NCBI GenBank assembly: GCA_002104895.1
Contig: MCFG01000172.1
Span: 72,030-136,029, forward strand
DNA from: Anaeromyces robustus
Taxonomy: Eukaryota > Neocallimastigomycota > Neocallimastigomycetes > Neocallimastigales > Neocallimastigaceae
DNA: 64,000 nucleotides
Direction: 5' to 3'
Part shown: piece by piece, positions 37,306-51,918 of the stretch
How positions within the stretch are numbered: position 1 is the first letter of the stretch
Layout of the letters: every line of letters begins with the position of its first letter
Position numbers and translations under genes: made by a program
Notes under the pieces: generated by a model
What the model was told of the DNA's origin: nothing
The model's input: only the letters and a program-made list of their open reading frames with translations
The model's database searches: none

Positions 37306-40020
37306 ATAAAAATAAAAATAAAAATAAAAAAAATAAGATTTTATTTATATAAATTAATAAAATATTAAAAATTTATATTTTTTATATAAATTCTATATTT
37401 TAATAAATGAAATTTTATATTATATAGAAAAAAAAAAAAATAAATAAAAAAAAGGGAATGAAAAAAGAAAAAATTTAAAACATTTAAAAATGCAATATTT
37501 TATTTAATAATATATATTATAATATATTATATATTATTAAATAAACTTCAATTTCTTGTTTAATTTCTAATTTACACATTTAAAGTATAATCTATTTTAT
37601 TATATTAATTTATAATTGATTTTTTATTATAATTAATTTTTATCTATTAATTTTATTTATATATTTAATAATTGTTAATATTTTATGTTTATAATAAGAG
37701 TAAAAATTAAAATTGAATTATTATAAATATATAAAAAATTAAAAAAAAAATAAAATAAAATGATGGATCATTAAAAAAGAATTTTTTTAAATTTTTTTAA
37801 AAATATTAATATTATATTATTGTATGTTGATACTTGTTTATATTTTTTTATATTTTACATAAATATTGTTTGTTTATATTTTTTTTTATATTTTACATAT
37901 AATATTGTTTGTTTATTTTGTTGAATGTATTATGACATATCATGTATATAAAGTTAATATGATTTAGGGTATAAAGTACAAAAATAAAAGAATTCTTTTT
38001 TTTTTCCTTCTGAAGTTACATTAATGAGAATATTAATAAAAAAATATATTATTAATATAGAATTATAAAACAATAATTTTTTAAATTTTATAATAAAAAA
38101 AAATAATAATAAACTTTTTTTTTTTATCTTTAAAAAAATTTTTTTTTCAATGAATCCAATTGGTTAATTAAATAATCCCCATTTTATATATTAAATATTA
38201 TTATATAATAAATAAATATAAGGATTAATATATAAAAAATTTTAAATATATAAATTAAAAATTTTAAATATTAAATCAAAATGAGGGAATAAAAATATAT
38301 AATATATATAGACTTTTCTTAATATTAATTATTATATATATTGTATATATATTTAATATTTAATGTATATTCATTGAGGTTAGTGTGCATATTGTTTAAT
38401 TATTTATATAAATGAATATTAATTAAAAATTAAAAGTGTAAAATTATATAGCTTTCATACTATTGTTAAATAAAAAAAAAAAAGGAAATAGATACTAAGT
38501 TAGAAAAATATTATATTATATATAAATCTTAACAAATATTTAATATTTTAAAAAAAAAAAAAAAACAATAGAAAAATTGTATTTATGATATATTTACATT
38601 TTTATGTGTAACTTTCCAAAATGACTAAAATTATTTTGCTTATAAATATTTTAAATTATTTATCAAAAAATATGTTTTTTTTTTCTCCACTTTTTAAGTA
38701 TTACAGAATGTTTTTTTTTTCTTTAACTGTTACTTTTGTAAATAATAATTAAATATTAAAACTTTTTTATTTTTAAATATAATATTTATCAAAAAATATG
38801 ATCTTCAAGAAATTTGTTTCAATGATAAATGAAATATTCTTTATAATATATTACATTTTAATTAATATATATATATATATTTTCCATAGAAAATTATTAA
38901 TATTAAAAAGAAAAAGATTTTCGCATATAATATTAAGTATGACATTCATTTTTTATGTTTTAATTATTAAATTTTTTTCCCACTTTAATATGATTTAAGA
39001 TGTATTCCAATGTTATCTTTAATTACATCAAAACATTTTTAAATATTGTAATTTTTTTTTTACTTCATTTATTATTATTTTATAAAATTATTTATTATTA
39101 AAATATATAAAATTTATATTATATTACTATTTTATTGAATATATATTTAATATATATAAATTTTTTTTGTTATGTATATTATAATTTTTATTATAACATT
39201 TAAATATGTATTTAATTATAAAAAAAAGTTATATAAATGAAATATATTGTTTGTATTTAAATAGTATTAATTTTGGTTTATATCCATTAAAGATTTCTTT
39301 ACCTTTTTTTTTTTTTTTTTTAACATTTATATGTATAATATCATAATTGTTGGATATAATATAAAATATATTATAATATTTATAATAAAAATTTATGCAT
39401 AAAATCAATATTTTATATACTTAGTTTTAATATGTTAAAAATAAATAATTAAATAAAATTTCTTTATCTTCAACTTCAATTATTTTTTTTTTTTTGTTGA
39501 AAAACCTTATAAATTATATTTGGTATAAATGAATTAATATTAACATTTATATTAGTATTTTGGTTTAATTTTGCCTTAATTAGGAAATATTAAAATGATA
39601 AAATTAATTTGATAATTATATATAAATTTAAAAACAACAAAATTTATACAAGAAAATTCTATGAAGAAAGAAGTTTCAACTATTCTCTAATTATTATTAT
39701 TATTATTGTTATATTACTATTATTATATTATTATTATATTATTATATCATTTATTATTTATTATTATACTATTATTATTATTACTATTACTATTATAATT
39801 ATTATTATTATTATTATTATCATTAAGTTAAAAAATGAATTAAGACTTGTTATATAATTTATATATCACTTATATATTTTTAAATATATATATGTGCTAC
39901 AAAAATAATATGAAATAATTAAAATATATTAAATTTATATGGTTTTAGAAATAAATAATATATTTTTAAAACTATATAAGAAAAGTTTAGTTTAATAAGA
40001 TAAATAATAAAATAAATATA

Positions 40021-40372
40021 AATCAAAATCGAAAAATCCATTTTTAGTTAAAATAAAATTAATATGGATTTATAAATTTTATCAAAATTGAAAAAATCCA
40101 TTTTTACTGAAAACAAGATTAATAAAGATTTATAAATTTTATCAAAATTGAAAAAATCCATTTTTGGTGAAAACAAGATTAATAAAGATTTATAAATTTT
40201 ATCAAAATTGAAAAAATCCATTTCTACTGAAAATAAGATTAATATAGATTTATAAATTTAATCAAAATTGAAAACATCCATTTTTACTGAAAACAAGATT
40301 AATATAGATTTATAAATTTTATCAAAATTGAAAAATCCATTTTTACTGAAAACAAGATTAATATAGATTATA
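40021..40372 (+). repeat. 60-bp minisatellite, about six tandem copies
   Basis: Units start near 40022, 40081, 40141, 40201, 40261 and 40321. Each contains ATCAAAATTGAAAAAATCCA, TTTTTACTGAAAACAAGATT and AATATAGATTTATAAATTTT with a few substitutions. The period is 59-60 bp. The outer units are the most diverged. Confidence 0.97.
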
Positions 40373-42651
40373 CTGAATATATAACTTGAACATACATAAT
40401 TTTTTGTGTGACAGTGTAATTATTAATACTGATATTATAAAATTTAGAGATTTTTGTTAAATATTTAAATCTTATTTAGAATATAAAGACTTTAACAATT
40501 GTTACAGCATATGAAACTAATTATTTTTATAAAAATATATGTAACGTTACTCATAAAAAGATTTATATCAAGAAGGGAAAAAATATATTTATGATAAGAT
40601 TATCCTAATTATTTTTATTATTTATAATATATAATATATTAAATAAAATAAAATTAAAGGATAATAAAACATTTAATAAAAACTATATTAATGTAAAAAT
40701 TATTGTTTCACATTATATAAATAATATCAAAATATTAGTATTTTTTTATTCCTATATAATAAGTATTGTTTTTTTTTTTTTTGCCTTAATATAATATTAT
40801 TATATATAATTAATGAAAATATTTGATACAATTTTATAATTTTATCATGAATGAAAAAAAAATAATAATCTAAAAGATTATTCTATAGTTTTTACTATAA
40901 TAAAAAAAATATAAAAATTTAAAAATAATAAAAAACATGTATTAATAATTATTATTGTAACATATTAATAATTAAATTATAAAAAATACTAATTCCTTAA
41001 TAATATTAATTTTAATATGTTAACAATAATAATTTTTTCCCTTTTCATTAAATATAATTTTTTTTTAAATATATATTTAATAAATGATAATAATAATAAA
41101 AATAGTAATAATTTTGTTACACTTAAATATAGATATTATCTATCTTTATTTAAATTATAATTATATAATTTTCTTATTTATTATTAAAAAATTTTCACTC
41201 AATATGATAATTCATCTATTTTTATTAAAAAATCTAGAAACAAAATTAATAATTTTCAAATATTATGTTTCTATAAATAGGTATTATAAGTATTATTCTA
41301 GACATATACAAATATAAAATTTAATTTTTTTTTTCTTATTATTAATAATTATAATTAAATAATAATTATATAATTATTTTCAAAATATTTTTTTTTTAAT
41401 AATAAATATTATAAATAAATATTATAAAATAAAGTTTTTGTATGCTTAATTTTTAATATATATAAAAGATATTTAAAATAATTTCAAGTGGTACAAAAAT
41501 AAATATTATAAAAAATACTAATTTTTATATATTTAGTGACATTTTCGTGGAATTTACTTTTTTATATTATAGTAATTTTGTTGATTTTTCTGTCTTATTA
41601 TAAATCTTATTTTTTATATTTTTATATTTGTGTAACACACCTCTTATCATAATTTTTATGTAACTAAAAAAAAACAAATTATTAAACATATGAAATAATA
41701 ATATATTTATTTAATTTATAAATATATAAAGTTTAGGCTGGTCTCTTTTTTTTTAATATTTTTTTTTTTCCATATTAATTTTAATTATATTTAATATATA
41801 ATATAAAAAATAATAATAAATTAATGTTAATAAAAACGGAATATATATTATTAAATTAAAAATACACTTAAATAATAATAATAAATTAAAAAATAAATTA
41901 AAAACTAAGTATTATCATGAAACCAAAAAAAAGTTTCAAAAAATAAAAAATAAAAAAAATAAAAAAAAAAATAATTAAAATTATTTTTTTTTTGCATATT
42001 TAATATATGAACTTTAGTATCATTGTATTATTGTATTTATAAATGATATAATAATTATTATTTTTGCTATATTCCTTATTACATATTTTTTTATTATTTA
42101 TTTTGTTTCAAAAAATAAAAAAAAGGAATTATTAATAGTATATTAACATAATAAATAATAATATTTCAATATTTCAAAATATATCTATAATAAATTAAAA
42201 TACTATTAATAGTATTTATATATATATATATTATTTCTAGTTTTTCTAAAATAAAACGAAAAAAGTAGACAATTCTGAATATAAGGGATATTAAACAATT
42301 ATTAACAAATTTCAAATTTATATTATATTTCATTAATTAATAATTAAAATAATCATTATTTTAATTTATTACTATTAATACTTATTATAAAACTTTAACA
42401 ACAAACAATTATTATACTTAAATAATTTTATCCTTTTTGTTTTTTTTTTTTAGTTTTTGTTTTTTAAATATATATTAATATTTTTTATTTATATATTTAA
42501 ATATGTCTTTATATGTATTTATTTAGTTTTTTTTTTTTAATTTCGTTTTTAATTTCTATTAATAATATACATGCTTTATTCCATGTTTTTTTTTTTATGT
42601 TCTTGTATACTTACCATAATAATACTAGTTAGTTATTATTACTATTATTTC

Positions 42652-42686
<35 letters not shown>

Positions 42687-44556
42687 TTGTGTATATTTTA
42701 ATGGAATTATTTTTAATTAATTTTTATATATATTTATTTTGTACTTGTTTTTATATACATATTTAATTTAATACAATATTTATTTTGCAATAATTATTAT
42801 GGATAATTATTAATAATGTATAATATTTTAATAAATAAATAAATAAATATGAAATAAATAAATATAAATAAATAAATAAATTAATAAGAACTACCATATA
42901 AATAAATATTATATATAAATTTTTATATATAAATATTTTTTATAGAAAAATTTAATTTTCTTTGATCTACTTATAGTTTTACTATTATTATAATTATTAT
43001 TAACTTTCATATATTAATTTTAATATAAATTAAAATTTTACATAATTTAAAATATTAATTATGTTTTATGTTATTATATTATAATATATTATATAATTTA
43101 ATTTTATATTAGATTTTATATTTGTATAGTATATTATAATTGAATAAAATATATTTATTATAATTATTATTCTTATAATAAAATAATAATAAGAATTATT
43201 ATAATAAAAATTTTGTATTTTTTTTTGTTCCCTCTTTTTATCTATAATTCTGTATAATATTAATATTATTTAATATCACCCAAAAAAAAAATTTATTTAT
43301 TAATTTCATGCCTATATAATATATATTAATAATATTTTATAATATATTATAAAATATTATAAATATATAAAATAAATAGAAAATATATTTATGTATATAT
43401 AAATACTATAAAGATTCTTATATAATTTATTTAAAGAAAAATATTATATACTATTAATACAGAGTATTACTCATTAAACCTAATTAATGCTAATACCTCT
43501 TAAGTAAGCTAGTTTAAAGATGATATAGATATAATTAATGTGAATAATATTACTATTATAAGTAAAAAGGAGACACTTATTTAAAAAAACAATTATAGGT
43601 CTACAATAATTATTAAATAATTATTACTTATTATTACTTATTACTTTTTTTTTTATTTCATTAATTACTCATTACTAATGATATAAAAGAAAAAATATTT
43701 TCTAATGGTGTGATTCAAGTAATTTATTAGGTATTAAAACTCTGTATTGATATTAGTTATTAGTTGAATTGATTTATTAATAAATCATATAAATTAAAAT
43801 TCTTTTATATATATATATATATATCATTCATGTTAAATATAATAATTATTGAAAATAAGATTTATATTTATTTATTTATATAATTAATAATTTCAATTTA
43901 TTTATTATTAAAAAAAAAAAATAGAAAAAAAAAATAAAAAAAAAAATAAAAAATAGGGAACAAAATATATATTAATATATATAAAATAAATCAAATATAT
44001 ATAAAAATAAATTAATTTTAATTTAAATATATATAATTTAATATATATGAAATCAAAAACAAAATTATTAAAATAAAATATTGAAAAAAAATTTTTTTTC
44101 CAAATATTAAAAACTTTATATATTAAAAATATTAAAGTATTATTAATTGATAAAAAAAGTATAAAATAATCTAAAAATTCTTTAAATTTCCTTTTTTTTT
44201 TTTTTTTTTTTTTACTTTTTTTATAAAAAAAGACGAAGCATTAATAAGAAATAAAAATTTAAAAAAAATTATAAGAAAAAATAATTTATTTTTTTTTTCA
44301 TTTTTATAAAAAAAAATAAATTTAAAAAATACTATTTAATAATAAACTGTTAAATAGTGTTAATAAGAAGTATTTGTTATTTAAAAAAAAAAAACTTATA
44401 ACATCATCTAAAAGTATTATTATTAATGTAATAATACTTTTATCTATATATATTAAGTTAAGAACAATTTTTTCTAAATAAAAGTTAATATTATTGTAAA
44501 TTTTTTAATAAATATATAAATATCTAAATATTAATAATAATAATATCAAATAAGAA

Positions 44557-45786
44557 ATGGAATATCAAACTGGTATGGAAATGAATAATCAAACAAATGT
44601 CGTTCCACTTGATAGATTTTCACCAGAAACAAAAACTTGTCATGGTAAAGATTATCCAACCTTTTTAGATGGTTTCTTTACTCAATTTGGGGAATCATAT
44701 TTTTATGCATTTGTCATTCAATTCATATTAGTTGCACTTATGTATGTTAATGTTGGTAAAGGTATATACTGGAAAGTTTTATTCTATGCATCTATAGCAG
44801 GTTTAGTAGCTTCTATTCTTGAAAATGGTACTGTAGCTAGTATTTGTAGAGAAAGTCAACAATCAGTAAGTAAACCATTCTCTCTTATATTTCTTCTTAT
44901 TGATGAAGTATTTTGGATTGCAAGTGAATATTCAATTCCATATTTGAATTTAATTAAAATGAAAGCCTTTGCAAGAGGTAAATTAGCTCTTATTATGAAA
45001 TGTACTATTATTGGACTTGCACTTCCATTTATCTATTTCAGATTTATGATTGGATATCAACGTATGAAGAAAGGTTATTTAAATGATACAGAAATTAAAT
45101 TTTATCACGGTTATGCTTTTGGTATTATGGCAGTTGCTGATCTTATTTGTACTTTTGGAATTCTTTACTTTGTGAAAAAGAATAATAGTCATGCTGAATT
45201 AACTACCAATCTTAATGAATATATTAAACATTCAAGCTATACTATTTTACTTACTGTTGATGTAGTTAGTGCTTTACTTTCTATTTTAAATATTATCACT
45301 AATATTCAAAAGAATGATATTAAATATTTAAGTACTTCTACAATTCCTTTCCACTGTCTTAAAAGTACATTTGTATTAATTTTAGCCGTAGATGCTTTCC
45401 TTTTCAAATATGGTGCTCACCTTACCTCTGTTCAAGAATCCTCTGGATCTAAATCTTATGGAGGTAATGATAGTTTCTATAGTTACAAGAATTCTGGTTC
45501 ATATAAACCACGTGGTCCAACTCATTCTATTGATATGACTGGTAAAAGTAGACAAAAAGCACCAGTTAGTAATATAACACCATTTAATTATCCACCAATT
45601 GAAAAAGATATGTATAAATCAAATAAAATGGATTCACCAAAAATGAGTAATAGTAAGAGTATAATAAAAAATTATACTCATATTCAAACTAATTCAACGT
45701 TATATGAATCTCCAATTGATAAACATGAAGTATATCCACAACAACAGTTTGGATTCTTAAGTACACAACATAGAAATTATCAATAA
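44557..45786 (+). CDS. Seven-transmembrane protein of unknown family
   Basis: Single exon, 409 aa. A polar N-terminus (about 48 residues, one CHGKDYP motif) is followed by seven hydrophobic segments: around SYFYAFVIQFILVALMY, VLFYASIAGLVASIL, FSLIFLLIDEVFWIAS, LIMKCTIIGLALPFIY, FGIMAVADLICTFGILYFV, YTILLTVDVVSALLSIL and STFVLILAVDAFLFKY. A tail of about 110 polar residues rich in Ser, Lys, Tyr, Pro and Asn follows. The topology fits a receptor-like 7-TM protein with an outside N-terminus and a cytosolic tail, but I see no GPCR signature (no DRY, no NPxxY) and do not recognise the family. There is no signal peptide. A 9-kb desert lies upstream and a 4.5-kb desert downstream. Confidence 0.85.
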   Translation: MEYQTGMEMNNQTNVVPLDRFSPETKTCHGKDYPTFLDGFFTQFGESYFYAFVIQFILVALMYVNVGKGIYWKVLFYASIAGLVASILENGTVASICRESQQSVSKPFSLIFLLIDEVFWIASEYSIPYLNLIKMKAFARGKLALIMKCTIIGLALPFIYFRFMIGYQRMKKGYLNDTEIKFYHGYAFGIMAVADLICTFGILYFVKKNNSHAELTTNLNEYIKHSSYTILLTVDVVSALLSILNIITNIQKNDIKYLSTSTIPFHCLKSTFVLILAVDAFLFKYGAHLTSVQESSGSKSYGGNDSFYSYKNSGSYKPRGPTHSIDMTGKSRQKAPVSNITPFNYPPIEKDMYKSNKMDSPKMSNSKSIIKNYTHIQTNSTLYESPIDKHEVYPQQQFGFLSTQHRNYQ

Positions 45787-46966
45787 AATATATATAACTT
45801 GAAAAAGTTAAAAAATAATAATATTTAATAATCATTAAAAAAAAAAAAGACACTCATTAATAATTAATAAATTCAATGATAATATATAATAATAATTAGA
45901 TAATTAATAATATTAAAAACAGCATAAATAATAAATTAATAAAAAAAAATATTAAATAAATATATAATTACAAACAAACAAAAAAAGATAAAAATAAAAA
46001 CAACAAAATAAAAAAAAAATATACCATATATTAAATAAAATAATAAGAAAAAAAAAAAAAAAACACTAAAAATGCTAATAATAATACAGTAATAGAATAC
46101 TAATTATTATACATTTTAAAAAAAAGTAATTGTTATATATAGAATTATTATATATTATTTATAGTAAAAAAAAGATAAATATATAGTAATTTATATAATT
46201 TTTTTTTTCTTTTGAAAAAATAATAGAAGTAATTTTTATTTAATATAAATAATTTTTATTTAGTTTTATTATAAAAAAATATATAAATATTATTAATATT
46301 TAAATATAATCATTGTTATAAGTTTTAAATAGTTATAATAATATCAAATATTATTAAAAAAAATAAATAATAAATAAATAAATAAATAAATAAATAATAA
46401 AAAATATATATATAATATATTTAATAATTCTTTTTGATTTTTTTTTTTTTTTTTTTGATTTTTTTTTATTAATGCATTCTAACATTAACCATATGATTTT
46501 ATAAAAGAATTCCATTCTTTTATTATTAATTCATGTTTCAATTTTTTTTTTTTAAAAAAAAATTAATAAATATAAATAAATATAAAATTTTAAAGAATAT
46601 TCTATTTTTTTATTATTTATTAATTATAAATATTATGAATAAATTTAAAAAAAAAATTATTATTTATTATTAGTAATTATTAATAATTATAAAAATAAAG
46701 AAAAATTTTAATGGATATTGGTTTATTGGTCAATGATCATATTATATATCATTCTATTTATAATATAATATATAATCAATAGTTTGAAATTTTTACATAT
46801 AATTACATATATAATCATATAATCATTTATATAATTATTATAATATATTTATTTCTTTATTTATTTTTTTACTTTAAAAAAAAGATATAATATATATACT
46901 AGATTCAATTTATTAATATAAATAATTACTAAAAATAGAAAATAAAAAAAATAATTAATTAATTAA

Positions 46967-47007
<41 letters not shown>

Positions 47008-48189
47008 AATTAATTAATTAATTAAATAATTAAATAAATAATTGTTTTAATATTAATAAAAAAATGTATTATTATCACTTTTAGTTACAAAGTTACAGAT
47101 ATGGTAATGTTAAAAGAAGGAAAAAATTTGTGGATTAATTAACGTTTCATCAGTTTCATATTACAAAAAACATCGAAAGAATAAATATTTTATATATTTA
47201 TTTTTACTATAAATTTTTTTATTTTAAAAATGTTATAATGTTATAATGTTATAATGTAATAATGTTATAATGTTATAATTAAAAAATATTTATAATTATT
47301 TATAATTATTTATAATTATTAGATATATAATTGAAAAGTATTTTTTTTATAAGATATATATTTATATAATAATGTATAATAATGTATATTTCTATATTTA
47401 TTAGTTATATATAAAAAAAAAAAAATAAAATTAAAAATATAAATATAAATAATGGAAAAAAAAAGTATTCTGACTTTATTATAATTTTTATTTAATAATT
47501 TTGTATTCATTTTTCCAATTATTTTTATATGAAATAAAGTTTTTAAATTGCCGTCAAATGAGAAACAAAAGGCAATAAATAAAATTTTAATTAAACTCAA
47601 TGGAATTAACTTTTAATATAATAAATAATAAAAAATTTTTTTATATAAATTTATAATATAAAATATATTATAATTTATCATATAAAAAAATCTCACTTTT
47701 ATATAAAATATGAAAAATATAAAAATTATATGTAAAATAATATATATATATATATTATATTTAATATTTAATATTATAATTTATTCTTTTTTTTTTTTTT
47801 TTACAGAAATTAAAATAAAAAAATGTTTTCATTTTTTTTTAGGAAGAATAGATAATATAAAAAAAACTATAATTTTAATTGTTCCAAATTTATCCACTTA
47901 ATAGATTAATAAATACAAAAAAAATTTTTGAAAAGACTAAATGTTTAATTTTTGTAATGGTAAAGTGTATAAATAATATTAATAAGAAATAACAATAATA
48001 ATAAATAATAAATAATAAATAATAAATAATAAATAATAAATAAATAAATAAATAATAGATATTAAATATTAAATATTAAATATTAAATATTAAGGAATGA
48101 ATAATAATAAATTAAAACAATATAATAACCCAAAACATAGTGATAAAAAATAAATAATAAAAAAAATTGATTTTCATTATTGCATATTA

Positions 48190-48194
48190 TTTAC

Positions 48195-48281
<87 letters not shown>

Positions 48282-48286
48282 TTTGC
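48190..48286. repeat. (TTTA)n microsatellite
   Basis: About 24 uninterrupted tetranucleotide units. Confidence 0.98.
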
Positions 48287-49512
48287 ATTACAATTTTTTA
48301 TTATTTCTTATTATTATTTTATATATAATAATATTCTTATTTAATTAAATTAATTAAATGTAACACGCGAATCTTTAAATAATGATAAATATTATAAAAC
48401 ATTTTTTTATTATGTTTAATATTTAAAGTTACACAATAAATAGATAAAATATTAATATCATAAATTTCAAAAAAAAATGCTGAACACAATTTTAAGTTAA
48501 AATATTAATATTATAAAATATGCTTTATTTTATTTATTATTTATATTATTTATTATTTATATTATTTATTTTTTTTTATCAAAAGATAGTTTTTTTAAAA
48601 GTTGAATATTTTTTTAAGAATTATAAAATATAAAGATTTATATAAAAGTTAAAAAAAAAGTTAACATTTAACAAATATGGAAATTATTATTTTTGTTAAT
48701 TATAAGAAAATATAAAGATTGTAGTAATATAAAAAAAATAATATATAAGTCAAAATTTAATTTTTGGAACTAAGATTTATAAAGAGAAATTATTAATTTC
48801 ATGTAAATATTTTTATCATTGTATTTAATATAGTTTTTTTTTTTTTTTTTATTAACTTTTCCCATCAAAAATAATTATTATATTTAATCATATATACAAA
48901 AAAAAATATTAGTATATATCTATATATTTTAATCATAAATATATGTCCTATCACATGAATTAATACTTTTCTTCAAATATATTAAATGAAATAATAATAA
49001 AATATAAATAAAATGTATAATTACTTCTTCAAAATAATTAATCTTACTATATATTATTTATAAATCAGTATAGAAATATTAATTAAATATTACCAATTAG
49101 CAAGAAAGAAAATATATATATATTATATATAATATACATGTAATAATTTTAACTTAATCATTATTGTATATTAAAAAGAAAAAATTTAATTATTAAAACT
49201 TTAAAAGATTTCTCATTTTTTCTTTTATATTTTATATAAAATCAGTATAAAAAAATTTTTTAGATTAGGATTAACTATAAAATTATTCATATATATTGTA
49301 TTAAAGAAAGAAATACATAATACAATTATACATATATTATTATATACTGATATATAATATGTAAATAATATTTACAATTTATAATTATATAATAATAAAG
49401 AATCTTGTAAATACTTATTAGACATTAATTTATTTTTATTAGAATTACTAAAGAGTATCTCCGTAAAAATATTTTTAAAATAGTCATAATATTTATCACA
49501 ATAATTATAATT

Positions 49513-49820
49513 TTTTCTTTATAAATATTATTGTATTTTTTTTCTTTCCAAAACTGTTTAGCTTATATTATTTATTTCTCACCAATATTATAAATATTAA
49601 TATTCTATATTTTATGTATATATTTTATTCTATCATTAATAGTGAAAAGAAAAATAATTACAGTTAAACCTTTAAAAGATTCTCATTTTTTCCTTTATAA
49701 ATATTATCGTTTTTTTTTTCTTTCCAAAACTATTTAACTTATATTATTTATTTCTTATTAATATTATAAATATTAATATTTTATATATTTTATGTATATA
49801 TTTTATTCTATCATTTATAG
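49513..49820 (+). repeat. Direct duplication of about 130 bp
   Basis: Copies at 49513-49642 and 49689-49820 share CTTTCCAAAACTRTTTARCT, ATATTATTTATTTCT, and TTTATGTATATATTTTATTC with indels. Sequence just before the second copy (CTTTAAAAGATTCTCATTTT, about 49670) also recurs near 49199, so the family has at least one further fragment. Confidence 0.82.
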
Positions 49821-50319
49821 TTTTTTATTCAATTTTATCTTTTAAAAAAGAAATATATAAAAAAAATTTTATTTTCATTAATTATATTATATAATGTATA
49901 TAAAAATGTACGAAAAATATAAAGATGTAAAAAAAAAATTAATAAATAATTGATTAAGAACAACTTTAATAATATTTAAAAATTTTACTAATAAATGGAA
50001 TAGAAAAAGAAAATATTAATTCATAAAAATTAATTTTATTCAGATTTCAAATTTTTTTGATACATTTTCCTCTTACCTTCCTATAAACAATAAATAAATA
50101 CTTTTTTCTTCAAACAATAAAAAATTATTCAATATCAAGTATTTTTAATTTTACATATTTTTATATTTTTATATTTTTAATTTTAAAATTTCACATCAAA
50201 AGAATTAAATTTAAAATTCAATAAATTTAAATTTTATATATCAAATACAATTATAAATATAAAAAAAACCCAATTTCAGTAGTTTTATATTTATATATAT
50301 ATATAAATAAAAAGGAAAA

Positions 50320-50646
50320 ATGAATATGGATATTAATGTAAAGGAATACATCAAAAGTATTAATCACGATGCTTTGAAATCTTCAGATTTTAATTTTTGT
50401 AAATTTAAATATGCTGATAGTAAAGATAAATTAAATAATAATATTCTTGTTCTCTTTCATGGGCTTGGTATATTTTGATTATTTATTAAAATTTATATAT
50501 TATTAATAATAAATTATTATAAATTATACTTTTAATTTTAAAAAGCAATTATTATGAAATAATTGAATTTTTTTTTTTTTTATTTGTTATTTTTAATAAT
50601 AATTAAAATTTATAATTATTTTAAATTATTATATAATATATATCTA

Positions 50647-50697
<51 letters not shown>

Positions 50698-51477
50698 ACT
50701 ATACATATTTATGTATTTCATTAATTAAAATTTAATATATCATACTTCATATAAATATAATAATATATAATTATAGGTGATAATCCTGCAAATTTCTTAA
50801 ATTTCGGTAAAAAGATAAATTTACCTCAAACAGCTATAGTTGCTATAAGAGCACCTTTTCCAATTCCATATTTTGATGAAGGAACAGCTTGGTACCCTTC
50901 TTTTGATAATTATGGAGAATGTAATAATTTTTATTATTAATACAAAATTAATTATTTGAAAAAAAAAAAAAAAAAAAAAAAAAAGAAATAATAATAATAA
51001 TAATAATATATATATATATATATACTTCATCATACAAAAAAATAATTGTCTAATTTCTAATTCATTTTTATAAAATTATTTATATATATATGTATGTTAA
51101 AATAATATTACTATTTATTTTATAGTATTAACAAGTTCTTCTCCTTATAGAATGCAAGGTTTATTAAAAACTAGAGAAATTATATCAAAATTTGTAGAAG
51201 TTTTAGTTAATAAATATGGATATAATTATCGTGAAATATTTTTCTTTGGATTTTCTCAAGGAGGAACAATTGCTTTAGATTCAGCTATATTTGGTGTTAA
51301 AGGTGCTATTGGTGGTGTTATTAGTATTAGTGGTTATTTATTAGAAGAAGAAAAAAAATTAGGTATTAAAGGATGTCAAGAAAAATGGAAAATATTAAAT
51401 AAAAGTGTTCCAATATTCATTACTCAAGGTACATCAGATGAAACTATTACTGTTAATGAAGCTAAAGATAATGTATG

Positions 51478-51521
<44 letters not shown>

Positions 51522-51843
51522 TTTTTTTTGTATTTACTTATTCAATCTTTATATTATTATATGTATTTATATTTATAATTATATTTATATATTAATTAAT
51601 ATTATTAAAATTTTTTTTATTTAAATATTAAATATATCTACGTATAAAATATTTATGATATTATATATTTATATAAAGGCACAATTTATTAAATCATTAT
51701 GTGGAGAATTTAATCATAAATTTATTTCAGGAAAAGGCCATACTATGGTTTCATCACAAGTATTATAATATTTATTTTATTTTTTATTTAATATAATATA
51801 ATATAATATAATATTATTATATATATAATTAATTTTAATTACC

Positions 51844-51918
<75 letters not shown>

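Larger units (their letters stand above)
35205..44556. other. 9.3-kb gene desert
   Basis: No convincing gene. It contains minisatellite copies at 35376-35483 and 40021-40372, poly(T) at 35827-35860, a coding-like relic near 36006-36215, a hairpin at 36374-36419, poly(A) near 37277-37302, a duplicated stretch of about 45 bp near 37824-37915 and TAT/ATT microsatellites (39690-39820, 42650-42685). The right end is the upstream region of the seven-TM gene. Confidence 0.7.
45787..50319. other. 4.5-kb gene desert
   Basis: Simple repeats and A/T runs: AAAT near 46370-46395 and 46970-47004, a six-fold 9-bp TTATAATG-type repeat near 47230-47280, TAAA runs near 48000-48050, (ATTT)n at 48190-48286, and a diverged duplication of about 130 bp at 49513-49642 and 49689-49820. 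A less repetitive stretch near 47090-47180 has no ORF. Confidence 0.7.

Noticed and set aside
40021-40372. CRISPR array
   Set aside because: Head-to-tail 60-bp units without unique spacers in a eukaryotic genome; it is a minisatellite.
37165-41317. Plus ORFs at 37165-37368, 38798-38998, 39609-39857 and 41084-41317
   Set aside because: Composition is Ile/Asn/Lys/Tyr from A/T repeats, with no domain, splice context or conserved motif.
47319-47901. ORFs at 47319-47600 (minus) and 47710-47901 (plus)
   Set aside because: Composition-driven; neither shows a domain or splice continuity.
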